Assembly (NCBI GenBank): GCA_964372035.1
Contig: CAYJPK010000079.1
Coordinates: 1-9,072, forward strand
Length of the DNA stretch: 9,072 bases
From: CAYJPK01 sp964372035
GTDB taxonomy: Bacteria > Desulfobacterota > Desulfovibrionia > Desulfovibrionales > Desulfovibrionaceae
Direction of reading: 5' to 3'
The notes beneath the pieces are model-generated. The model did no database searches. It saw only the letters and a list, made by a program, of their open reading frames with translations, and was not told the DNA's origin. This document shows, piece after piece, positions 1 through 5,448 of the stretch. Position numbers and translations under genes: made by a program. Numbering within the stretch: the stretch's first letter is position 1; each line of letters starts with the position of its first letter.

Positions 1-461
1 ATTTATTCTACCGTCTTAATTTAATACATATTGAGCTAGCGCCTCTAAGACAAAGAAAGCAGGACATAAAAATTTTAACAAACTTTTTTATTCAAAAATT
101 ATCAAAAGAATATAAGTTGCCTATTCCTGCAAACAATTTAAATATTAATTGGGAGGATTTTTTAGACTATAGCTGGCAAGGTAATGTTAGAGAGTTAAAA
201 GCTTTAATTGAAAAACATATTTTATTGAAAAAAGATATTGTTTCACTTGATTTGAATGCTGAAGATGAGCTTAAAAATTTAAATTTTGAACTTGAAGCAG
301 ATTGCAACTATTCACTTGAAATACTAGAAAAAAAATATATACATCACGTACTAAAGAAAACAAATTTTAAATTATCAGGTAAAAATTCAGCAAGTGAAAT
401 TTTAGGCATACATTACACAACCTTAAAAGCAAAAATGGAAAAATTCAATATTACAATTTAA
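1..461 (+). CDS. Sigma-54-dependent enhancer-binding protein (NtrC family), C-terminal fragment, 5' end outside window
   Basis: Such proteins hydrolyse ATP to open promoters held by sigma-54 RNA polymerase. The frame is open from base 3 with no start codon in view, so the gene enters from the left. The TTG at 117 is an internal Leu codon, not the start. Bases 3-65 read LFYRLNLIHIELAPLRQRKQD, the conserved end of the sigma-54 AAA+ domain (usual form DLxYRLNVxxIxLPPLRER). Next come YSWQGNVRELKALIE (usual WPGNVREL, around 168-212) and a Fis-type helix-turn-helix with ASEILGIHYTTLKAKMEKF near the end. The GAFTGA loop, Walker motifs and any sensory domain lie outside the window, so the signal is unknown. 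It is followed by a convergent gene at 582. The family is certain; the target genes are not known. Confidence 0.93.
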   Translation, partial: LFYRLNLIHIELAPLRQRKQDIKILTNFFIQKLSKEYKLPIPANNLNINWEDFLDYSWQGNVRELKALIEKHILLKKDIVSLDLNAEDELKNLNFELEADCNYSLEILEKKYIHHVLKKTNFKLSGKNSASEILGIHYTTLKAKMEKFNITI

Positions 462-500
462 TAAGTTAATAAGTTAACCAGTTAGTCTTAAGGTTTTATG

Positions 501-539
501 TTGCAAAAATTCATTTTTGTCTTTGGCAATAGTTTTTTT
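501..539 (+). terminator. Possible weak terminator between convergent genes
   Basis: CAAAAA (504-509) can pair with TTTTTG (514-519) around a TTCA loop, with TTGC/GCAA (501-504 / 526-529) as a competing outer pairing. A run of seven T follows at 533-539. The stem is all A-T apart from its closing pair and the T run is 13 bases away, so this is a weak call. The position suits it: it lies between the stops of the sigma-54 activator (461) and the minus-strand gene ending at 582. Confidence 0.28.
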
Positions 540-581
540 CTTATAAAAATCAGAGCAAGCTATTAGCCATTTTTTCTTGCT

Positions 582-1142
582 TTACCAAGATGATCTGCTA
601 CTTTCCGCTTTTGACAAGGCTTCTGCCCGAAGAGCGTCATTCCACATTTTTTCTTCAGGGCTTTGTTTATTTTTTTGACCAAAACTAGATTGAGAATATC
701 TAAAAGCATCATCTCTTTCTTTTCTTTCATTTTCAATTTTTCTTGTTCTTTCTCGCTCTCTTTCTCTTATTATTTCTGCCTCTGTTCGTTGCACAGGTCC
801 AAGCCTCGCTAGAACAAGAAAGAATGTAATAAAAGATGCACAAAACAGAATTGCTTTCCCATAATACAAGCTAAAATCAAGCAAATCTTTAGCAGAATTA
901 CCAAAAAGTCCATTCAAAAGGAGCGCTGGAATAGAAAATATTAACAGCATGATAAGTAGTTTTTCCGCAAAAAATACACATGCTAAAAAAATAGCACTAA
1001 GATAAGTATAATAAATTAAAGAACCAAAATTCAATATTCTTTCAGTGTAATGAAAAACAATAAAGATATCACCTAAACAATAAACATAAAGAAAAGCTAG
1101 CGCACAGCTTGCTCGCAAAGTGTATAAAGCATATTTAAACAT
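582..1142 (-). CDS. Hypothetical four-helix membrane protein with charged C-terminal tail
   Basis: I do not recognise the family. The 186-residue product has about four hydrophobic stretches, near residues 9-31, 39-58, 61-80 and 94-114. A strongly hydrophilic tail follows, with an Arg/Glu run RERERERTRK around 126-135, likely helical, and a polar end rich in Ser, Gln and Lys. There is no cleavable signal peptide, so the first helix probably anchors it in the inner membrane. The start has AAGGAAAG about 11 bases upstream. The gene is convergent with the sigma-54 activator. A terminator hairpin at 1269-1306 separates it from the next minus-strand gene, so it probably has its own promoter within 1143-1268, where I found no convincing -35/-10 pair. 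The membrane location is well supported; the function is unknown. Confidence 0.75.
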   Translation of the reverse strand: MFKYALYTLRASCALAFLYVYCLGDIFIVFHYTERILNFGSLIYYTYLSAIFLACVFFAEKLLIMLLIFSIPALLLNGLFGNSAKDLLDFSLYYGKAILFCASFITFFLVLARLGPVQRTEAEIIRERERERTRKIENERKERDDAFRYSQSSFGQKNKQSPEEKMWNDALRAEALSKAESSRSSW

Positions 1143-1268
1143 ATCTATAAAATCTTTCCTTATTTAGTATGAATTATGAATTAAGTTTTTACATTCGGTT
1201 TTTAATATCGTGTCATACTTTAGCTTATAAATCAAGAAATATGAAATCACAAAATTAGTTTTAAACAA

Positions 1269-1306
1269 ATAAATGCAAGAAATATCTTAGAATTCCTTGC
1301 ATTTAT
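1269..1306 (-). terminator. Hairpin terminator after the DRRED-repeat gene
   Basis: ATAAATGCAAG (1269-1279) pairs perfectly with CTTGCATTTAT (1296-1306), giving an 11-bp stem with a 16-base loop. The minus-strand transcript ending at 1324 reads into it. On that strand the stem is followed by TTGTTT after its own T-rich arm and preceded by an A-rich run. On the plus strand it is followed by a longer T run, so it could work in both directions. Confidence 0.65.
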
Positions 1307-1323
1307 ATTTTTTTTATTTTGTA

Positions 1324-1752
1324 TTAGCGTTTTGAGTGATGCATCTCGCGTCTGTCATGCCTATCTTCATGCCTATCTTCACGTCTATCTGCTATATCCT
1401 CGCGTCTGTCATGTCTATCTTCACGACGGTCTGCTATATCTTCACGGCGGTCACGTATATCCTCACGTCTGTCACGTATATCTTCACGGCGATCATACCT
1501 ATCTTCACGTCTGTCATGCTTAATATCATGGCGAACATTATGGTGATTTTTGCCAAGCTGACTATTAATTATAATAGGTTTAGGTGTTGGCGTATGAACA
1601 ACTACAGGCTTAGGTGCAGAAGGCTGTATTATGACTGGCTTTGGAGCTGGTTTTCCACCAATAAAAATATGTAAATCATCAATAAGCCCTGCGTGTGAAT
1701 TTTGAGTAAAAACAAATAACGCAACAATCATTAAAAATGTAATCTTTTTCAT
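1324..1752 (-). CDS. Secreted Pro-Lys-Pro / DRRED heptad-repeat protein
   Basis: The 142-residue product begins with a Sec signal peptide, MKKITFLMIVALFVFTQNSHA, probably cut after Ala21. Residues 36-60 hold three PKP units (APKPVII, APKPVVV, TPKPIII), suggesting an extended spacer. Residues 80-139 are eight heptads built on DRREDxx, with one four-residue insertion (EDRH) before the last. The tail is HHSKR, and His is frequent throughout the second half. There is no catalytic motif and no Cys. The start is supported by GGAG six bases upstream. The gene lies 116 bases downstream of the EF-hand gene on the same strand and could share its transcript. I infer an exported, highly charged structural or ion-binding protein; metal or acidic-polymer binding is a guess from composition. 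The open frames on the opposite strand here follow from the repeat and are not genes. Confidence 0.8.
   Translation of the reverse strand: MKKITFLMIVALFVFTQNSHAGLIDDLHIFIGGKPAPKPVIIQPSAPKPVVVHTPTPKPIIINSQLGKNHHNVRHDIKHDRREDRYDRREDIRDRREDIRDRREDIADRREDRHDRREDIADRREDRHEDRHDRREMHHSKR
1336..1515 (-). repeat. 21-bp tandem coding repeat (DRRED heptads)
   Basis: Eight degenerate copies of a 21-base unit encode DRRED plus two variable residues (RY, IR, IR, IA, RH, IA, RH, then MHH in the last, diverged copy). A 12-base insertion encoding EDRH precedes the last copy. The phase stays in frame throughout, so copy number could change without breaking the gene. Confidence 0.85.
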
Positions 1753-1868
1753 AATAACTCCATATTTTTTTTATACTTACAAGTATTTTAAAAGTTTTTA
1801 ATTTTACTATAATTATATAATTCTAATTAAACACAACTGTAGTTTTAGTTTGATTTTATTCTTTTGAA

Positions 1869-2285
1869 TTAGCTATTAGCTTTACGCTCTTTAATAGCTT
1901 CTTTTATTTTCTCAAGCTCATCTTTAGTTATGTAACCATCTTTATTAGCATCAATTTTATCAAAACTCTTTTTAATTTTGCCTTGTGCTTCGCCTGAGCT
2001 AATTTTGCCATCATTATCCTTATCCATTTTTTCTATATTTTTTTTGTTTTTATTTTTTTTACGCTCCTTAATGGACTCTTTCATTTTTTCAAGCTCATCT
2101 TTGGTTATAAAACCATCTTTATTAGCATCAATTTTATCAAAACCCTTTTTAATTTTGCCTTGTGCTTCGCCTGAGCTAATTTTGCCATCATTATCCTTAT
2201 CCATTTTCATAGCTTTATCATTTGCATAAGAGTTTTGTGCAAAGCTCAACACTGCTAACATCATTAAACAACTTAATTTTTTCAT
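1869..2285 (-). CDS. Secreted EF-hand calcium-binding protein with four EF loops
   Basis: The 138-residue product has a Sec signal peptide, MKKLSCLMMLAVLSFAQNSYA, with likely cleavage after Ala21. Four canonical 12-residue EF loops follow: DKDNDGKISSGE (29-40), DANKDGFITKDE (53-64), DKDNDGKISSGE (88-99) and DANKDGYITKDE (112-123). Each has Asp/Asn at positions 1, 3 and 5, Gly at 6, Ile at 8 and Glu at 12, so all four should bind Ca2+. The protein is two copies of an EF-hand pair joined by a Lys-rich linker (about 75-83). The start is supported by AGAGGA seven bases upstream. It is divergent from the two-component operon at 2512 and upstream of the DRRED-repeat gene. The likely role is an exported Ca2+ buffer or sensor; direct partnership with the kinase is inference. 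Confidence 0.92.
   Translation of the reverse strand: MKKLSCLMMLAVLSFAQNSYANDKAMKMDKDNDGKISSGEAQGKIKKGFDKIDANKDGFITKDELEKMKESIKERKKNKNKKNIEKMDKDNDGKISSGEAQGKIKKSFDKIDANKDGYITKDELEKIKEAIKERKANS
1884..2030 (-). repeat. Internal EF-hand duplication, copy 2 (C-terminal)
   Basis: This 147-base segment matches 2061-2207 at a fixed 177-base (59-codon) offset. Within 1935-2030 only one base differs (1967, T versus C). The segment nearer the stop codon is more diverged. It encodes the second EF-hand pair. Confidence 0.9.
2061..2207 (-). repeat. Internal EF-hand duplication, copy 1 (N-terminal)
   Basis: Partner of 1884-2030. The segment includes the ends of the first EF-hand pair, and its matched stretch 2112-2207 is almost identical at nucleotide level, synonymous positions included. 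That indicates a recent duplication or ongoing gene conversion. Confidence 0.9.
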
Positions 2286-2315
2286 TTTTTTATCCTCTTT
2301 ATTAAAATTTATTAT

Positions 2316-2402
2316 TTACTTTTTTGCAGGCTCGTTTGCCTTAACAGCGTTTGACTCACTCGCTGTAAAAACTTTATAGCCTAAAGCCTTTAAGAAAATC
2401 AT
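2316..2402 (-). other. Possible 28-codon ORF upstream of the EF-hand gene
   Basis: An ATG at 2402 opens a frame reading MIFLKALGYKVFTASESNAV, then KANEPAKK and a TAA stop, ending 30 bases before the EF-hand start. No Shine-Dalgarno site precedes it (the upstream bases are TTTTTGACCG). Its base composition is richer in GC than the surrounding spacer, which suggests a real short peptide, a leader, or the leftover end of a lost gene. An inverted repeat, ACAGCG/CGCTGT (2344-2349 / 2361-2366), lies inside it. Nothing identifies a function. Confidence 0.25.
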
Positions 2403-2411
2403 CGGTCAAAA

Positions 2412-2433
2412 AGTGGCAATTTAGTGGCAATTT
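2412..2433. promoter_or_regulatory. Perfect 11-bp tandem repeat, candidate operator (or sigma-54-like element)
   Basis: AGTGGCAATTT occurs twice head to tail with no gap. OmpR/PhoB-family regulators bind direct repeats phased at 11 bp, one helical turn, and such a regulator starts 79 bases downstream, so self-regulation is plausible. Alternatively, on the plus strand TGGCA-N7-GTGGCA puts GG and GC 12 bases apart, as in sigma-54 -24/-12 promoters. The -12 part reads TGGCA rather than TTGCA, which is imperfect. The site lies between the divergent EF-hand and response-regulator genes. Confidence 0.5.
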
Positions 2434-2455
2434 TATTTATTACTAGTCATACATT

Positions 2456-2483
2456 TTGTTCTATGCTAATTTGCCTATATAAA
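2456..2483 (+). promoter_or_regulatory. Candidate sigma-70-type promoter for the two-component operon
   Basis: The -10 candidate is TATAAA (2478-2483), with a weak -35 (TTGTTC, 2456-2461) at a 16-base spacing. Transcription would start near 2490, leaving a leader of about 20 bases. The poor -35 suits activator dependence, with the tandem repeat at 2412-2433 upstream. A TTGACA at 2484-2489 also exists, but its matching -10 would fall on the start codon. Confidence 0.35.
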
Positions 2484-2511
2484 TTGACACTAATAGAGTG
2501 AGATTAAAAAA

Positions 2512-3201
2512 ATGAAAAAAATTTATATAGCTGATGATGAAAAAAATATTCGTGATATTATTGCACTTTTTTTGCGTAATGATGGCTTCATAGTTGAAAC
2601 TTTTGCAAATGGTGATGAGCTAAAAAAAGTTTTTGATGAAGAGCCATCTGATTTAGTTATTCTTGATATTATGATGCCTGGAACTGATGGTGTAACGCTT
2701 TGTAATGAAATTCGCCAAAAATCTAATGTACCGATTATTATTGTTTCTGCAAAAGATACTGAATTAGACAGAATTACTGGAATTACAATGGGAGCTGATG
2801 ACTATCTTGTTAAGCCTTTTTCACCTATGGAACTTGTAGCTAGGATTAAGGGTATTTTTCGTCGTATAAATTGCCATGAAAGTGTGCAAGAAGAAAAACA
2901 TTTGCAATTTGGCGATATTACACTTGACATTAGCACTCGGACTTGCAAACTAGAAGATAGCGTTTTAGACTTAACGCCAACTGAATTTGCACTTATGGCA
3001 TATATGTTTAAACATCAAGAAAAAGCTATTTCTCGTGACGAACTATTAAAAAATGTTTGGAAATTTGATTTTGATGTATGCACAAGAGCAACAGACGATG
3101 TACTGAAAAGATTGCGTAAAAAATTATTATCTTCAAATGTTAGGATAAGCTCTGTATGGGGTTATGGCTTTAAGCTTGAACTCGTGCAAGATATTGTATA
3201 A
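2512..3201 (+). CDS. OmpR/PhoB-family response regulator
   Basis: The 229-residue DNA-binding response regulator is the cytoplasmic output of the kinase encoded next. The receiver domain (about 2-118) has the acidic pair Asp8-Asp9, phosphoacceptor Asp52 in LDIMMPGTDG, the switch Ser79 and Lys101 in the KPF motif. The winged-helix domain (about 130-225) shows LTPTEFALM, SRDELLKNVW, a recognition helix around TRATDDVLKRLRKKL and the closing VWGYGFKLE. The length is normal for the family. The start is an ATG after GAGTGAG about 10 bases upstream, a modest ribosome site. The kinase gene starts 12 bases after its stop, so the two form an operon. The family is certain. The regulon is unknown, though the divergent EF-hand and DRRED genes are natural candidates. 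Confidence 0.96.
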   Translation: MKKIYIADDEKNIRDIIALFLRNDGFIVETFANGDELKKVFDEEPSDLVILDIMMPGTDGVTLCNEIRQKSNVPIIIVSAKDTELDRITGITMGADDYLVKPFSPMELVARIKGIFRRINCHESVQEEKHLQFGDITLDISTRTCKLEDSVLDLTPTEFALMAYMFKHQEKAISRDELLKNVWKFDFDVCTRATDDVLKRLRKKLLSSNVRISSVWGYGFKLELVQDIV

Positions 3202-3213
3202 AAAGGATCATAT

Positions 3214-4578
3214 ATGATTTCATTGCAAAAAAAAATACTACGACCATACATTTTTTTTATTGTAGCTGTTCCACTTGTAATAATTAGCTTATTCAACGCT
3301 TCAATATATTACTTTTCAGATATTAAAGCAAGGCAAGGCCTTGAAGATATTTATTTAAGTTTGCAAGAAAAAAATAAAAATAAAAAGCCACCAAGGATAG
3401 CTGTATTTAACAGAGCAAAAGAACTAAGCATTGCCACAGAGCTCTTTATGTTTTCAAAACAAGGTGAACTCACAACTCCAGATAGAAATCAAGAAGCTAA
3501 AATTGACAATGCTACTGCAAAGCTTGCTTTTGATAATTTAATAAATGAAAGTTTCGGTAAAATAATAGTATATGAAAGTAATAATACCACTTATTACGCA
3601 ATGAAAGTTAAAGTACCAGCTTCAAAAAAACCTGAACTAGCTATTTATATAACAAATAGGGATTTTTTTGAACCCTTTGTGGCTATTGTTAACAAAGTAC
3701 TTTTACTGATAACATTTACAGTTGTTGTTATTGCCATTATAATTTCACGCAAACTCGCAATTTCACTTATAAAACCAATTAAAAATATTATTGAAGACAT
3801 AGAGAATGCTAATTTTAGCACTCCAAAAATTGTTACAAGCAAGACAGATATTAAAGAGCTTTTCTCCCTATCACAAGAAGTAAACAATATGGCTAAAAGG
3901 ATTTATGAGCATAATCAAGAGCAAAAATCCTTTTTGCACAATGCCTCGCATGAACTTAGAACACCGCTTATGAGTATTCAAGCATATGCCGAGGGTATTG
4001 AGCAAAAAATATTTGCAGATAATAATCACGCAACTAATATAATAAAAACTGAAACAAAAAGATTATCTGTACTGGTTGATGAGCTTTTAACCCTTTCACG
4101 CATTGAAAATATCGAACAAAATAAGAGCCTTAAACATGATTTAAGGCAAAACAATAAAAACTCCTTGCAAAAAATATTACAAACCAATCTCGAATCCTTG
4201 TATGCTTATGCAATAAAACAAAATAAAGAAATTAAACTAAAATTAAATAACGACGCTGATGTATATATTAATGAAGAACTTTTTTATCAAGCAGTCACAA
4301 ATATTATTTCAAATGCTATACGTTTTGCTAAAGCGACGATTAATGTAACACTATATACCGCTAATTCTACGGCTATAATTGAAATTGAAGATGACGGAAT
4401 TGGTATAGCCGCAAAAGATTTACCATATGTTTTTGATAAGTTTTATAAAGGTGAAAATGGTAATTTTGGACTTGGCTTGTCAATTAGCAAATCTGCCATG
4501 CACTCAATGAATGGAGAGATTTCAGTTCAAAACGGTGAAAAAGGAGCTATATTTAAGCTTATTTTCCCTTTAGATTAG
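3214..4578 (+). CDS. Membrane sensor histidine kinase (HAMP-HisKA-HATPase)
   Basis: The 454-residue product is the partner of the upstream response regulator. It has a transmembrane helix near residues 11-34, an extracytoplasmic sensor region of about 120 residues (35-155) with no fold I recognise, a second helix near 158-179, and a HAMP domain (about 180-233, with Pro188). The dimerisation domain holds His246 in ASHELRTPL, the autophosphorylation site. The ATPase domain has the N box NIISNAIRFA (Asn363/Asn367), G1 box DDGIGI (393-398), F box FDKF (407-410) and G2 box GLGLSI (419-424), so all catalytic elements are present. AAAGGA precedes the start. The sensor region has no obvious acidic cluster, so direct Ca2+ sensing like PhoQ is not evident. 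The signal is unknown. Confidence 0.96.
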   Translation: MISLQKKILRPYIFFIVAVPLVIISLFNASIYYFSDIKARQGLEDIYLSLQEKNKNKKPPRIAVFNRAKELSIATELFMFSKQGELTTPDRNQEAKIDNATAKLAFDNLINESFGKIIVYESNNTTYYAMKVKVPASKKPELAIYITNRDFFEPFVAIVNKVLLLITFTVVVIAIIISRKLAISLIKPIKNIIEDIENANFSTPKIVTSKTDIKELFSLSQEVNNMAKRIYEHNQEQKSFLHNASHELRTPLMSIQAYAEGIEQKIFADNNHATNIIKTETKRLSVLVDELLTLSRIENIEQNKSLKHDLRQNNKNSLQKILQTNLESLYAYAIKQNKEIKLKLNNDADVYINEELFYQAVTNIISNAIRFAKATINVTLYTANSTAIIEIEDDGIGIAAKDLPYVFDKFYKGENGNFGLGLSISKSAMHSMNGEISVQNGEKGAIFKLIFPLD

Positions 4579-4589
4579 GTTAAAATAAA

Positions 4590-4607
4590 AACTGAATAAA
4601 ATCAGTT
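4590..4607 (+). terminator. Possible weak terminator after the histidine kinase gene
   Basis: AACTGA (4590-4595) and TCAGTT (4602-4607) form a 6-bp stem with a six-base loop, followed by GTTTATAAAA. The stem is short and the T run is poor. It lies 11 bases after the kinase stop. The TetR gene begins 148 bases after that stop, so a separate transcript is likely. Confidence 0.35.
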
Positions 4608-4726
4608 GTTTATAAAATGAAATACTTTTACTTCAATTGTGCATTTATTTTTTATTGATTTATTTCTGGCACTTAAAACATTTACATTATTTTTAATATT
4701 TGCTAGTTTAATTTTCGGAGGCTACT

Positions 4727-5368
4727 ATGACTATTAAAAGAGCACGGACAAATGAGCAAATTGAAGCCCGAAGAGATGAAATTGTTGCTGTAGCAAAAAA
4801 TATTTATGAAACTGAAGGGCTTGATAAATTAAACTTTTTTACAATATCAAAACAAACAAAATTCACTAGACCAACTATATATAATTATTTCAAGGTAAAA
4901 GAAGAAATAATGCTTCAACTTCTGATTTATTATATGGGTGAATTTACAAATGAATTAAGTTCTTATTTTGCCGAAGACAAAGAATATAACTATGATGAAA
5001 TTGCAAGTGCTTTTACCAATGCTTTTTTAGCAACACCTAAAGTAATTGAACTACTTACGATATTAAATACTACGATTGAAAGGCATGTATCTGTTGAAGT
5101 TTTAACTGACTTTAGAGCGCAAATTATGTCTTACCACATTCCACTTAGTGCTATTTTTAAAAGGGTTACAAAATGTGACAGCGAAGAAAAAAGCATTGAG
5201 TTTTTAAGTACATCTATGGCACTTGCGACTGGTCTTTATTATATGTGCTTTATGAGTGAGAAAAAGAAAGAAGCGATTAAGCTTTCAAACACTAGCTATG
5301 CTGTTCCAAAGTTTGAAGTTGTATTTAAAAATGCAATGACTGCACAACTCAAACATATTTTTAATTAA
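4727..5368 (+). CDS. TetR-family transcriptional regulator
   Basis: The 213-residue product has a typical N-terminal TetR DNA-binding domain (about 14-62). The helix-turn-helix is TISKQTKFTRPTIYNYFKVK (39-58), in which PTIYNYF is the family hallmark, followed by KEEIMLQLL. The rest (65-213) is an all-helical ligand and dimerisation region that gives no ligand clue. The start is firm: GGAGG lies five bases before the ATG. The gene faces the sugar kinase tail to tail and has no same-strand partner downstream, since a hairpin at 5402-5432 intervenes. Its target, often the gene itself or an adjacent divergent gene, is not evident. The intergenic 4579-4726 shows no clear palindrome that could serve as operator. 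It is most likely a repressor, like most of the family. Confidence 0.93.
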   Translation: MTIKRARTNEQIEARRDEIVAVAKNIYETEGLDKLNFFTISKQTKFTRPTIYNYFKVKEEIMLQLLIYYMGEFTNELSSYFAEDKEYNYDEIASAFTNAFLATPKVIELLTILNTTIERHVSVEVLTDFRAQIMSYHIPLSAIFKRVTKCDSEEKSIEFLSTSMALATGLYYMCFMSEKKKEAIKLSNTSYAVPKFEVVFKNAMTAQLKHIFN

Positions 5369-5401
5369 CTGTAGATTTATTTGTATTGCATATTAACGAT
5401 A

Positions 5402-5432
5402 AGAAGCCAAATCCTACAAAGATTTGGCTTCT
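5402..5432. terminator. Strong hairpin between convergent TetR and sugar kinase genes
   Basis: AGAAGCCAAATC (5402-5413) pairs perfectly with GATTTGGCTTCT (5421-5432), a 12-bp stem with a seven-base loop. It lies 33 bases after the TetR stop and 16 bases beyond the kinase stop on the other strand. Neither side has a long T run, but placement and symmetry suit a shared bidirectional terminator. A smaller hairpin, GTAGT/ACTAC, overlaps the kinase stop codon. Confidence 0.68.
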
Positions 5433-5448
5433 CTCAAGTAGTAAAAAA

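Noticed and set aside
1336..1515. Regular repeats resembling a CRISPR array
   Set aside because: The units are 21 bases, contiguous with no unique spacers, degenerate, and in frame within a coding sequence.
1332..1674. Two plus-strand open frames opposite the DRRED-repeat gene
   Set aside because: They are open only because the 21-base repeat keeps every frame free of stops. The minus-strand gene has a signal peptide and ribosome site, and these have neither.
1978..2229. Plus-strand open frame opposite the EF-hand gene
   Set aside because: It is a shadow of the Lys/Asp-rich minus-strand gene, whose EF loops are unmistakable.
3645..3887. Minus-strand open frame inside the histidine kinase
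   Set aside because: It overlaps the second membrane helix and HAMP region of an intact kinase and has no family resemblance of its own.
4667..4684. TGGCAC as a sigma-54 -24 box upstream of the TetR gene
   Set aside because: No GC dinucleotide or TTGC-like -12 box lies at the required distance.
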